Positions 43,331 to 52,440 of a DNA stretch of 64,000 bases are shown here, piece after piece. The notes under the pieces are model-generated. The model saw only the letters and a program-made list of their open reading frames with translations. It was not told the DNA's origin and made no database searches. How positions within the stretch are numbered: position 1 is the first letter of the stretch; every line of letters starts with the position of its first letter. The position numbers and the translations under genes were made by a program. Origin of the DNA: an uncultured Pseudomonadota bacterium (GTDB lineage: Bacteria > Pseudomonadota > Gammaproteobacteria > Steroidobacterales > Steroidobacteraceae); the NCBI GenBank assembly GCA_903879335.1, contig CAIRLC010000010.1, positions 62,001-126,000 on the forward strand. The letters are read 5' to 3'.

Positions 43331-46036
43331 TTAGAACTTGTAGCCCAACTTCACGCCAATGACGCGCGGACGCAGCGGCACTTCTGCCTTGATGAACTGG
43401 CCCGAGGTCGTGAACGTGCTGGCGTTCGAGTCCGACAGGTTGCTGCCGTACACGGTCGCCGTCCACGAGTCCTTCGACACGCCGAGCGACGCATCGAAGG
43501 TGTTGTAGGCCGGCATCTTGTAGCGGAGCCACGTCGTCGTCGGGATCAGGACACCTTCGCCCGAGGGGAAGCTCGACGGGGTGTTGTTCTGGTCGTCCAT
43601 GTGGTTCATGCCCACCAACAGGAACGCCTTGTAATCACCCGATTCCCAGTCGTAACGCGCATGGAGGTTGTACTGCAACTTCGGCGAGAACGCCGGAGTT
43701 GAGCCCACCGTGCCGAGCGGATCTGGGATGTCGATGTTCTGGCCACCAACGCGAACCTGCGAGATGCACTGGCCAGCCGGAACCGGGTTGCCAGGCGTGT
43801 AGTACGTCGCGCCGGCCGAACGGATGCACGGCGAGTTGTTCTGCTTCGCATCGTTATTCGACATCGAGGCCATCAGGGTCAGGCCATCAGTCACCTTGGC
43901 GGTGATCTGCAGCTCGATACCCTTGACGCGGTAGGTCGCGCCGTTGACGCCGAACGTGGTGTTGCCATAGACCGGCGGGTTGTAGATCAGCGTCTGAACA
44001 TCCTTCCAGTCCATCTGATACAGCGAGCCGTTGATCTGCAGGCGGCGGTTCAAGAAATCCGTCTTGAAACCGAGTTCCATGTTGTTCAGCGAGTCAGGCG
44101 CGTACGAGAGCGGCTTGACGTACTGCTTGACCTGGTAGGCACCGTCAACCGTGCTGGCGAGAACGCCCGACGGCAGAGCAACGCCATTGCCGTCGACCCA
44201 GAGCTTCGTCACGCCCTTGGTAGTACGGTTGAACGCGCCTGGGCGGTAGCCCTGCGAGTAGGTCGCATAGACCATCGCATCCGGCGTGATGTGCCAGGTC
44301 AGGTTCGCGCGGCTCTTGAAGCCAGAGAACGTCGCCGTGTGGAGTTCCTGGTTGCGCACGCCGGTGACCGGATCCGGGTCGAGACCGCCGCCGATCGGGG
44401 TCGCGACGCAGTCGCCGTTCGGAACGTTGACGCAGCCGCCGCCGGTGCCGTACTGCGAGCCGATTTCGTTTTCTTCGTACTTGTAGTAGCGGGTGCCGAT
44501 CGTTGCGGTCAAGGTCTTCGGGATCAGGTCGTAATCGACCGATGCGAAGAACGCAGTCTGCTTGTAGCCACGCGCAAGATCTTCGCCGAAGTTCACGCCC
44601 GCATTGCGGGTGTTAGGGTTGATCGCCGCGTTAACCGGCGTCACGTTACCCAAGCAGATCGGGCCGCCCGCGAGGGCTGACGCAAGGTTGTCAGGGGTGC
44701 AGTCTGGGATCGACTTCTGGTAGAAATCCATCGAGTCCTTCACCTGGAAGTCCTCCCAGAACGCGCCCACGAGTGCGCGAACGCGCAGATCGTCTGGCGT
44801 TGAGAGACGGAACTCATGGCTCTGGTGGGTGTTCTCGATCTGATCCTTCCAGCCCATGACCGGCGAGTAGCAGGTCGCAGGACCGCTGCCGCCGAAGTTA
44901 GAGCCGCCGCCGCCGGTGCAGGAGTAGTAGAACCCACCCGGTGTACGGGTGTAGTTCGTGTAGTCCATGCTCTGCTCAACATGACGGCTGAGGTACGAGC
45001 CGGTGTATACCGCCTTGAGCGCCCCCAACTTGCCGTTCACGGTCCACGACGTCAGCGACGCGCGGTCCTTGTTGTAGGCCGGGAAGAACGAGGTCTCTTC
45101 GAGCTGGTTCAACGGGGTCAGGCCGACGCCGATCGGCATCTGCACGCTCATGCCTTCCGCGTCCATGTTCTGGTACGTCTGGCTGACGAGCACATCCCAA
45201 TCGTCGTTAACCTGGTAGAGGGCCGATACGCGGGCACCGTTATAGGTGACCGGGTTCTGCGCCTTCTTGGCGATCGAGTAGTTGTTGTAGGTGTCGAGGT
45301 GCGCCGGGTACGACGACGAGTAGGCGCTAGGACCCGTATCCACCGCAGGATTGCGGGTGAAGGTGGTCGGCACGTTGTCGATGTAGCCACCGCGACGATC
45401 ATTGTAGATCGCAGCGCGAACCGCCAACTTGTCGGCGATCAATGGCAGGTTGAGCACGCCGCTGACGGCCGTGTTCGGGTCGCCGTGCGCCGTGACGCCG
45501 TAGCCGGCTTCGAACGAGCCTTCGGTCTTGTTCAGCTTCGGCTTGTTGGTGATGTAGCGGATCGCGCCGGCTTCGGCGCCACCGCCGAACAGCGTGCCCT
45601 GAGGGCCTTCGAGAACTTCGACGCGCTCCATGTCGACCATGTAGATGTCCAGGTTACGCGCCGGGAAGGTCAGCGACTGGTCATCGAGGTAGGTGGCGAC
45701 GTTCGGGAACGGCGCGATGGAGGCCGACGACTGACCGCCGGCGAAGCCGGCCGACAGGCCGCGCATGAAGATGTTGCCTTGACCTGGGCCGTTGGTGCCG
45801 AAGGTCACGTTCGGGAGCATCTTGATGACGTCGTCAAAGGTAGAGATGTTGAGCTTCGAGAGTGAGTCGCTGCCGATGGCCTGGATCGTGATTGGCACGT
45901 CCTGGATCGATTCATTGCGACGCTGCGCGGTAACGACGATCTCTTCGATGCCACCCGAGTCAGCAGCAACGGCGGTGCCGGCACTGGCGCTCAGAGCCGC
46001 GAGTACGGCATAGGCGATCTTGTGATTTGCTTTCAA
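43331..46036 (-). CDS. TonB-dependent outer-membrane receptor
   Basis: A 901-residue receptor. I place the start at a TTG (46036): AGGGAG lies eight bases upstream and the reading then opens with a perfect signal peptide (MKANHK..., 24 residues, ending A-V-A). An ATG at 46120 would put a non-signal leader in front. The TonB box IEEIVVTAQ is at residues 30-38, followed by the plug domain (RNESIQDVPITIQAIG) and a 22-strand-type barrel ending in the usual aromatic residue, Phe. It imports an unknown large ligand. It lacks the SusC-type N-terminal extension. Confidence 0.88.
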   Translation of the reverse strand: MKANHKIAYAVLAALSASAGTAVAADSGGIEEIVVTAQRRNESIQDVPITIQAIGSDSLSKLNISTFDDVIKMLPNVTFGTNGPGQGNIFMRGLSAGFAGGQSSASIAPFPNVATYLDDQSLTFPARNLDIYMVDMERVEVLEGPQGTLFGGGAEAGAIRYITNKPKLNKTEGSFEAGYGVTAHGDPNTAVSGVLNLPLIADKLAVRAAIYNDRRGGYIDNVPTTFTRNPAVDTGPSAYSSSYPAHLDTYNNYSIAKKAQNPVTYNGARVSALYQVNDDWDVLVSQTYQNMDAEGMSVQMPIGVGLTPLNQLEETSFFPAYNKDRASLTSWTVNGKLGALKAVYTGSYLSRHVEQSMDYTNYTRTPGGFYYSCTGGGGSNFGGSGPATCYSPVMGWKDQIENTHQSHEFRLSTPDDLRVRALVGAFWEDFQVKDSMDFYQKSIPDCTPDNLASALAGGPICLGNVTPVNAAINPNTRNAGVNFGEDLARGYKQTAFFASVDYDLIPKTLTATIGTRYYKYEENEIGSQYGTGGGCVNVPNGDCVATPIGGGLDPDPVTGVRNQELHTATFSGFKSRANLTWHITPDAMVYATYSQGYRPGAFNRTTKGVTKLWVDGNGVALPSGVLASTVDGAYQVKQYVKPLSYAPDSLNNMELGFKTDFLNRRLQINGSLYQMDWKDVQTLIYNPPVYGNTTFGVNGATYRVKGIELQITAKVTDGLTLMASMSNNDAKQNNSPCIRSAGATYYTPGNPVPAGQCISQVRVGGQNIDIPDPLGTVGSTPAFSPKLQYNLHARYDWESGDYKAFLLVGMNHMDDQNNTPSSFPSGEGVLIPTTTWLRYKMPAYNTFDASLGVSKDSWTATVYGSNLSDSNASTFTTSGQFIKAEVPLRPRVIGVKLGYKF

Positions 46037-46478
46037 GAACTTTCTCCCTAGGGGGTGAGTGTAAAAAACGCAACAAAACTGAGGCGATTTTTGCGGTCTG
46101 AGACGTAGCACCGACCACAAAAATTGACCGGATGGATAGGCGATATCGCGAGGAGTGGACTCCTTCTTGATGACCGCCGAACCCCCGGTCGGTACTTTCG
46201 TCGCACCGAAATCACGAATGAACGGAATATTGACGCCCCAAGGTTACAGTATTTTGACAATGTGAGCACCGTCACCGAACTGAAACGCCACGGTGGTGGT
46301 ATACGCGGCGAGTCGCCAGGCCGTGTCCCGGGACGGACGGCGACGATCAGGCTGAATCCATCGCGTTGCGGATGTTGCAAACGAGCAACAGGCGCCCGCC
46401 GAGAGATCGTCCATGGCAGAATCCTTTGGCGTCATCCGCCGGATGTCGTTGGACTACATCGAATGATTGGGGGGGGCT
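46037..46478. other. 442-base intergenic region between receptor and MFS gene
   Basis: Divergent promoter region. I see no gene, no good inverted repeat and no promoter with normal spacing. A TTGACG at 46230 lacks a -10 box at 16-18 bases. A run of eight G (46469-46476) stands immediately in front of the MFS start codon. Confidence 0.5.
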
Positions 46479-47768
46479 GTGGCCCGAACGCTGCGTCAGA
46501 GACTTGAACATGCGCACCCTGCGATTTTCACGATCGCGGCAGGTTCGGCGGGATTCGCTGCCTATTTCGCGATGTACGCGTTCCGAAAGCCGTTTTCGGT
46601 GGCGACCTACGGTCATGTCCCGGGTTGGGATTTTGCGCTCGATTACAAGATCGCCCTGGTCCTTGCCCAGGTACTGGGCTACGCGATCTCTAAGATGATT
46701 GGAATCAAGGTGATCTCCGAATTGCCGCCTGAGCGCCGGCCCTTGGCGATCATCGGGCTCATTGCCGGCGCCTGGGTGTCCTTGATCCTGTTTGCGCTGG
46801 TGCCGGCCCCGTGGAACGTCGGCTTCATGTTCTTGAACGGGCTACCGCTCGGCATGATCTGGGGCCTCGTCTTTGGCTTCATGGAAGGCCGCCGGACCTC
46901 TGAGGTCTTGGGCGCCGTGGTCTGCGCAAGCTTTATTGTCTCGTCAGGTGCCGTCAAATCGGTTGGCAAGTGGCTCATGACCGGTTTCGATGTGCCCGTC
47001 CAGTGGATGCCGGCGGCGACCGGGACGGTCTTTATTCCCGTGTTGTTGCTGTCGGTCTGGGTCTTGAGCGCACTGCCGCCGCCCAGTGCTGAAGATGAAG
47101 CCGCGCGCATCAAGCGCGTCCCGATGGACGCCCGCGCCCGCGCCGCATTCCTCAAGCAGTATGGCCTCGGCATTTTGCTGCTCGTCATCACCTACGTTTT
47201 TGCCACCGCCTTGCGCGACTTCCGCGATAACTTTGCCGCCGAACTGTGGCTCGCCCTCGGTCGTGGCGACGGCGTCGCGATTTTCACGGCTAGCGAGTTA
47301 CCGGTCGCGGCATTGGCGCTCGTCGTGCTGGGTCTCATTATCGTGGTCAAAGACAATGCCCGCGCGCTGATGGTGATTCATGGCGTGGTGTTTGGCGGGT
47401 TGTTCTTGCTCGGCGCCTCAACGCTTGGGTTTCGTTTGGGATATTTCGGGCCCGTGACCTGGATGATTCTGTCGGGCGCAGGCCTGTATATGGCCTATAC
47501 GCCCTTCAACGCGATGCTTTTTGATCGGCTGGTAGCCGTCAGTGGGCGCGTAGGCACCGCGGGCTTTCTGATCTACGTGGCGGACACCGCCGGCTACTTC
47601 GGTAGCTCAGCGCTGCTGATTTGGCGCAACTTCGGGCTTGTATCCATGGATTGGCTCGAGGTCTACGTCAAAAGCGCCTACGCGATCAGTATTGCCGGCA
47701 TGGTCTGTGTCGCCGGTGCAGCCCTGTATTTCTCAGGGCGGCACCGACGGTCAAACTCGGCGCCTTAA
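46479..47768 (+). CDS. DUF5690-type MFS membrane protein
   Basis: A 429-residue membrane protein with about 12 hydrophobic segments. The motif AYFAMYAFRKPF near residue 30 is typical of the DUF5690 family, related to sugar-phosphate/organophosphate MFS antiporters. I chose the GTG at 46479, directly after a G8 run that can act as ribosome-binding site. A TTG at 46467 is the alternative. From memory, DUF5690 genes often occur beside phosphonatase-like and FAD-oxidoreductase genes in other bacteria, so an organophosphonate cargo is possible. It shares a four-base overlap with the convergent FabH-like gene. Confidence 0.7.
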   Translation: MARTLRQRLEHAHPAIFTIAAGSAGFAAYFAMYAFRKPFSVATYGHVPGWDFALDYKIALVLAQVLGYAISKMIGIKVISELPPERRPLAIIGLIAGAWVSLILFALVPAPWNVGFMFLNGLPLGMIWGLVFGFMEGRRTSEVLGAVVCASFIVSSGAVKSVGKWLMTGFDVPVQWMPAATGTVFIPVLLLSVWVLSALPPPSAEDEAARIKRVPMDARARAAFLKQYGLGILLLVITYVFATALRDFRDNFAAELWLALGRGDGVAIFTASELPVAALALVVLGLIIVVKDNARALMVIHGVVFGGLFLLGASTLGFRLGYFGPVTWMILSGAGLYMAYTPFNAMLFDRLVAVSGRVGTAGFLIYVADTAGYFGSSALLIWRNFGLVSMDWLEVYVKSAYAISIAGMVCVAGAALYFSGRHRRSNSAP

Positions 47769-48889
47769 CCGCGCTGTTCGGAGAAGCTGGCTGTCGCGAG
47801 GCTGTCCGCGGTCGACGCGCCTCGCGCTTTGATCGCGCGAATCTCGTTGACCAATTCCAACGCAGTCTTCTCGCAGGGCGGCAATTCCGCCGTGCTTTCG
47901 CTGAGCGGTGTGATGCGGTCGCCCCATCGCAGCAGATGCGATGAGAGCGTCAGACCACCACCGAAAGCCGGCATCAGGATAAGGTCGTTCGGCTGAACCC
48001 GGCCCTCTTCGACGGCCTCGACCAGCGCGACTGGCGCGGTTGCGGAACTCATGTTGCCGTATTTGTGGACCGTGAGAAAAACCTTCTCCATCGGGGCGCC
48101 TGCATATTTAGCAACCGCTTCGATGATGCGCAGATTCGCCTGATGGGGCACCACGAGAGCCACGTCATCAATCGTGACGCCGGCGCGCGTGAGCACATCA
48201 ACCGACGCTTCGCTCATGCCGCGAACGGCTTTCTTGAAGATCTCCTGCCCATCGAAATCCCAGCGCGTCTGGCCGAAGTCAAGTCCGTGCAGCGCGTATT
48301 GAGTACCAATACCGCGCACGCGCAAAATTTGCCGCGCATCGGCGTAGCACTGCAATTTCTCTTTAATGACGCCTGATTCCGTGTCGCTGGCTTCGAGAAA
48401 AACCGCCGCGGCGCCGTCACCAAAGAGCACCGCAACGTTGCGGTTGTCCCAGTCCATATAGCGGGAGATGAGTTCAACGCCGAGCACTAAGGCGTTGCGC
48501 ACCACTCCAGTTTTGATCATCGCGGTGCCAATCGACAACGCATACATAAAACTGGTGCAGGCGGTATTCACGTCCATGGCCGCGGCACGGGTCGCACCGA
48601 TGCGTTGCTGCACGCCGGATGCCGTATTGGGGACGGCTTCATCGTTACTGACACTGCCGTAGATGACAAGGTCGACGTCGGCGCCCGTTTTGCCGGCGCA
48701 GGCGAGGGCACGCTCAGCGGCCACGATCGCCAATTCAACGCCCGGTACGTGCGACACGCGTCGCTCCACCATCCCGGTGCGGGATCGGATCCATTCGTCA
48801 TCTGTCGGCAAGAAGGTGGCTAAGTCCGCATTCGTCAGTACAGCCGGAGGTAGGCATTTGCCCCAACCGGTAATCGCCGCATAGGTCAC
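47765..48889 (-). CDS. 3-oxoacyl-ACP synthase III-like (FabH-like) enzyme
   Basis: A 374-residue thiolase-fold enzyme, started at the GTG at 48889 with GGAGGG eight bases upstream. The catalytic Cys111 is in NTACTSF, the His in PHQANLRI and the Asn in YGNMSSAT, giving the full Cys-His-Asn triad of beta-ketoacyl-ACP synthase III. It is somewhat longer than housekeeping FabH (about 320 residues), with a C-terminal tail of some 40 residues. No acyl carrier protein or other fatty-acid gene is adjacent, so an accessory acyl condensation is more likely than bulk fatty-acid initiation. It is divergent from the tauR-like gene. Confidence 0.85.
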   Translation of the reverse strand: MTYAAITGWGKCLPPAVLTNADLATFLPTDDEWIRSRTGMVERRVSHVPGVELAIVAAERALACAGKTGADVDLVIYGSVSNDEAVPNTASGVQQRIGATRAAAMDVNTACTSFMYALSIGTAMIKTGVVRNALVLGVELISRYMDWDNRNVAVLFGDGAAAVFLEASDTESGVIKEKLQCYADARQILRVRGIGTQYALHGLDFGQTRWDFDGQEIFKKAVRGMSEASVDVLTRAGVTIDDVALVVPHQANLRIIEAVAKYAGAPMEKVFLTVHKYGNMSSATAPVALVEAVEEGRVQPNDLILMPAFGGGLTLSSHLLRWGDRITPLSESTAELPPCEKTALELVNEIRAIKARGASTADSLATASFSEQRG

Positions 48890-49013
48890 AAGGGTACCCT
48901 CCAATCGATGGGCGGATTCTGACTGGAAGCGCTGCGGATAGCACCTCCCCGGGGGTGAGTTTGCGGCGGTGTTAAGATGTCGGCCCACCGACACTTGGCC
49001 AGAATGATCGAGT

Positions 49014-50507
49014 ATGCGCCGTCCGACACGCGCCCCGCTGTGGGCTCAATTGTTCTCATTGGACCCGCTGGGGCCGCTGACGATTCAGGCGCAATTGCGG
49101 GCCCAGATCGTCTCGGCGATTGGGGCCGGTCGGCTTGCCGCAGATGAAGCGATGCCTTCCAGTCGAGAGTTGGCCGAACACCTGAGTATTGCCCGTAATA
49201 CCGTGGTCAGCGCCTACGCGCAGTTGGCTGACGATGGTTACCTCGAGGCGCGTCCGCGCCGCGGCTACTTCATCAACCCACTGGCGTTGGCCATTAAGCC
49301 CTCGACCAAGGCCGCTCCCGTGGGCTCGATGACCGCGGTGGATTGGACCGAGCGCTTTCGAGTGCAACCGAGTCGGCAACGCAATATTTCCAAAGTGGCC
49401 GACTGGGAACGTTACGACTATCCCTTTATTTATGGTCAGTTTGATCCAAGCTTGTTCCCGGCCGCGGACTGGCGCACCTGTTGCCAAGAGGTGCTCGGCA
49501 AAACCGGGGCGCGCACCTGGGGGCAGGATCTCTTTACCCGCGATGATCCACAGCTGATCGATGAACTGCGCAATAAGGTCTTGCCCTTGCGCGGTGTCTG
49601 GGCCGATGCGGACGAAATTATCGTCACGATCGGCGCCCAACAGGCCTTATACCTATTGGCCGATCTCTTGGTTGGTAGCGACACGGTGGTCGGTCTTGAA
49701 AACCCGGGCTATCCCGATGCGCGCAATATTTTTGCACTGCGCACGAAGCGCTTAAAGCCATTGCCTGTCGACGCGCAAGGCCTCCAGATCGGGGCGGCGC
49801 TGAAGCACTGCAAATATGTCTACGTGACGCCCAGCCATCAGGCGCCGACCACGGTCACACTCCCGGTTGATCGACGGGTCGAGTTGCTGCGACGTGCCGA
49901 GCGCGATGATTTTTTGATCATCGAAGACGATTACGAGACCGAAATCAGTTTTTCAGGCCTACCGAACCCAGCGTTAAAAAGTCTGGACCGGTCGGGACGT
50001 GTGATTTATGTCGGCAGTCTCTCCAAGTCCTTTGCGCCGGGGATTCGGCTCGGCTATATCGTCGCACCGCGCCCACTGATTGCTGAATTGCGGGCGCTGC
50101 GGCGCTTAAATATTCGCCATCCTACGGCCTTCATTCAGCGCAGCATGGCGCGCTTTATTGCGCTTGGTCACTACGATTTATTGAGTCGCCGGCTGGTGGA
50201 TGCCCATCGCGAGCGCGCAAGGATTCTGTCGGCCTCGGTCAGTGAGTTTGGTCTCGAGGCCGCTCATGTGCCGGTGAACGGCGGATCGTCGGTGTGGTTC
50301 GAAGGCCCAGTGTGGCTGAACGCGCACGAATGGGCCGAATCGGTCCGCGGGGAGGGCGTGCTGATTGAGCCGGGGGATGTGCATTACATGGACGAGCGGC
50401 CGCCCTTAAATCGCTTTCGGCTCGGTTACTCCTCGATCCCTCGCAGCCGAATTCAAGAGGGCGTGAGGCGGCTCGCGCTGTCATTGGCGAAACTGCGCCC
50501 CACCTAA
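49014..50507 (+). CDS. tauR: MocR-family regulator, probable taurine regulator TauR
   Basis: A 497-residue regulator made of an N-terminal GntR-type winged helix (residues about 20-85, PSSRELAEHLSIARNTVVSAY) and a PLP-dependent aminotransferase-like domain. The Schiff-base Lys is in VGSLSKSFAPGIRLGY. MocR proteins sense amino compounds through PLP. TauR activates taurine catabolism genes in Rhodobacter and relatives. Here the gene lies directly upstream, on the same strand, of tauX-, tauY- and xsc-like genes, which supports the TauR call. The name rests on context, as MocR proteins are alike in sequence. Confidence 0.78.
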   Translation: MRRPTRAPLWAQLFSLDPLGPLTIQAQLRAQIVSAIGAGRLAADEAMPSSRELAEHLSIARNTVVSAYAQLADDGYLEARPRRGYFINPLALAIKPSTKAAPVGSMTAVDWTERFRVQPSRQRNISKVADWERYDYPFIYGQFDPSLFPAADWRTCCQEVLGKTGARTWGQDLFTRDDPQLIDELRNKVLPLRGVWADADEIIVTIGAQQALYLLADLLVGSDTVVGLENPGYPDARNIFALRTKRLKPLPVDAQGLQIGAALKHCKYVYVTPSHQAPTTVTLPVDRRVELLRRAERDDFLIIEDDYETEISFSGLPNPALKSLDRSGRVIYVGSLSKSFAPGIRLGYIVAPRPLIAELRALRRLNIRHPTAFIQRSMARFIALGHYDLLSRRLVDAHRERARILSASVSEFGLEAAHVPVNGGSSVWFEGPVWLNAHEWAESVRGEGVLIEPGDVHYMDERPPLNRFRLGYSSIPRSRIQEGVRRLALSLAKLRPT

Positions 50508-50561
50508 CTGGACCCATCGCCACCATTCGGCTGGTTCTACCCCGGCACCTTGGGAGCCCAT

Positions 50562-50589
50562 AGCATTCGATCCCATTATTCTGAATGCT
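50562..50589 (+). promoter_or_regulatory. Inverted repeat in front of tauX
   Basis: AGCATTC (50562-50568) and GAATGCT (50583-50589) form a 7-bp inverted repeat with a 14-base spacer. It ends just before the GGTGA ribosome-binding site of the tauX-like gene. It may be a regulator site or a small leader hairpin. I could not match it to a known TauR site. Confidence 0.35.
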
Positions 50590-50598
50590 GGTGAAATC

Positions 50599-50991
50599 AT
50601 GAGCATGACTGCCGATGCACAGGTCGCGCTGATCGCGCGTCTTTTTGACGCCTTCAACGCCCATGACGCTGACGGTGTCGGCGCATGCATGACGGACGAC
50701 GTGGTCTTTGATGCAGCCGTCGGCGCTGAAGTCTACGGCACGCGTACGATCGGCCGAACGGCCGTCGCAGCGGGTTTTGCCAAGACGTTTAAGGATTTGC
50801 CCGATGTGCGCTGGGACGATGTCACCAGCTATCCGGGCGCCGATGACTACGTGACGACGACCTGGGTGATGCGTGCTACGCGCCCCGATGGTCTGCGTCT
50901 GGAAGTGGAAGGCATTGATCTTTTCACGTTGAAAGATGGTCTCGTGTCCAACAAGCGCGCTTTCCGTAAGGAGCGCCCACTGCAGAAGTGA
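50599..50991 (+). CDS. tauX: SnoaL-like protein, probable small subunit of taurine dehydrogenase
   Basis: A 130-residue protein with a SnoaL/NTF2-like fold: the opening ALIARLFDAFNAHDADGV and the ending DLFTLKDGLVSNKRAFRKE are typical. GGTGA lies five bases before the ATG. In bacteria that use taurine dehydrogenase, a small protein of this kind (TauX) precedes the FAD subunit TauY. Here the FAD subunit gene starts four bases after its stop. The partner role follows from this position. The protein itself shows no catalytic motif. Confidence 0.65.
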   Translation: MSMTADAQVALIARLFDAFNAHDADGVGACMTDDVVFDAAVGAEVYGTRTIGRTAVAAGFAKTFKDLPDVRWDDVTSYPGADDYVTTTWVMRATRPDGLRLEVEGIDLFTLKDGLVSNKRAFRKERPLQK

Positions 50992-50995
50992 TGTT

Positions 50996-52378
50996 ATGAG
51001 TACCGCTCCACAGACTGCATACGATCCGCTGTACGATCCCCTGAAGGACGCGACCCCAGGTCACGGCCGAGAATACGCGCCAACGTACTGGGTCGATAGC
51101 GCGGGACCCGCTCCCGAGGATGACGGCCCGATCCGCGCTGACGTGGATGTCGAAGTGGCAGTGATCGGTTCGGGTTACACCGGCCTGTCGGCCGCCGTGC
51201 ACCTGGCCCGCGACCACGGCATCAGCGCCGTGGTGCTTGAGGCTAATCGTGTCGCCTTTGGGTGTAGCACCCGTAACGGTGGCCAGGGTCAGTTCGCGAC
51301 CGGACGTTTGAAGCGTTCGGGCTGGATCGACCGTTGGGGCGTTGATATCGCCCGTGGGATGCACGCGGAATGCATGGAAGCGTTTGATCTCTTCCGATCG
51401 CTGCTCGCTGAACCCTTGGTTCAGCCCGACGCCGTCGATGACGGACATATCTACGCGGCGCATCGGCCTTGGGCCCTTGAAAAACTCAAAGCCGAAGTGC
51501 AAGTGCTCAATGACGTCTTCAACTATCCAGCCAAAGTGCTGACGGCGGAAGAGACGCGCGAGCAGCACTTCTTTGACCGCGAATGCTGTGGCGCGCAGTT
51601 CGAACCCGATGGCGTGGCCGTGCACCCGGCGAAGTACGCGTTTGGTTTGTTGCGCCTGGCGCGCAGTCTCGGCGTGAAGGTACACCCGTCGAGCCCGGTC
51701 CAAGGTTGGCGTCGTCAGGGGGATCGTTACATCCTCTCAACGCCCGGCGGTGATGTACGTGCCAAGCGCGTCATTGTGGCCACCGCCGGCTACACGGCGC
51801 CGGGCCTGCATGCGCTGACCCGCCACCGGCTCTTTCCGATCCTGTCGAACTCGATCGTCACGCGTCCATTGAGCGACGACGAGATTGCCGATTGTGGGTT
51901 TAAGTCCGGAGCCTTCTACACCGATACGCGCATCCTCCGGCACTACTATCGCTTCATTGCGAGTGCTAAGCGCGTCCAGATCGGTAGTCGCAGCGCCGTG
52001 TACGGTCGCGATGCAGCCAATCCAAAGCACCTGGCCCGGTTACGCGGTGCGCTCGGGCGTAAGTTCCCGGCGCTGGACGGTATCGACCTCGACTACTCGT
52101 GGTGGGGCTGGGTCGACGTCGGCCACGACATGATGCCGCGGATTTTTAAGCCCGATGCGAATGAACATATTTATTACTCGCTCGCCTACGGCGGCAACGG
52201 AGTCATGTACTCCGCGCAGGCTGGGCGCCGCGTGGCGGCCTTGTGCGCAGGCCAAGCGATGCCGGCATTGCCGATTTTCCAGTCGGTCTTGCCGACGGAA
52301 GGCGTGTTAACGCCATTCCGTCGCCTCGGCCAACAGTTACTGTACATCTGGTATTTCACTAACGATGAGCGGCCCTAA
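50996..52378 (+). CDS. tauY: FAD-dependent amine oxidoreductase, probable large subunit of taurine dehydrogenase
   Basis: A 460-residue flavoprotein of the D-amino-acid-oxidase (DAO) superfamily. The FAD-binding motif is VAVIGSGYTGLSAAVHLA near residues 52-70, with NGGQGQF and the C-terminal GGNGVMYSAQAGR as further nucleotide-contacting segments. TauY oxidatively deaminates taurine to sulfoacetaldehyde. Placement between tauX-like and xsc genes supports this over the related gamma-glutamylputrescine oxidase (PuuB), which it also resembles. The start at 50996 was chosen since the earlier in-frame ATG lies within tauX. Confidence 0.75.
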   Translation: MSTAPQTAYDPLYDPLKDATPGHGREYAPTYWVDSAGPAPEDDGPIRADVDVEVAVIGSGYTGLSAAVHLARDHGISAVVLEANRVAFGCSTRNGGQGQFATGRLKRSGWIDRWGVDIARGMHAECMEAFDLFRSLLAEPLVQPDAVDDGHIYAAHRPWALEKLKAEVQVLNDVFNYPAKVLTAEETREQHFFDRECCGAQFEPDGVAVHPAKYAFGLLRLARSLGVKVHPSSPVQGWRRQGDRYILSTPGGDVRAKRVIVATAGYTAPGLHALTRHRLFPILSNSIVTRPLSDDEIADCGFKSGAFYTDTRILRHYYRFIASAKRVQIGSRSAVYGRDAANPKHLARLRGALGRKFPALDGIDLDYSWWGWVDVGHDMMPRIFKPDANEHIYYSLAYGGNGVMYSAQAGRRVAALCAGQAMPALPIFQSVLPTEGVLTPFRRLGQQLLYIWYFTNDERP

Positions 52379-52440
52379 TCGAACGCGTTTTGGGCGTGAT
52401 TTGTGCCGTAGGGATTGACCCGAACAAGGGGGAATTGCTG

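Noticed and set aside
44816-45865. A 349-codon open frame on the plus strand
   Set aside because: It is antisense to the TonB receptor, Arg/Val-rich, and has no family features. It arises from the codon bias of the real gene.
46230-46255. TTGACG with TATTTT as a promoter
   Set aside because: The spacer is only 14 bases, and nothing else supports it.
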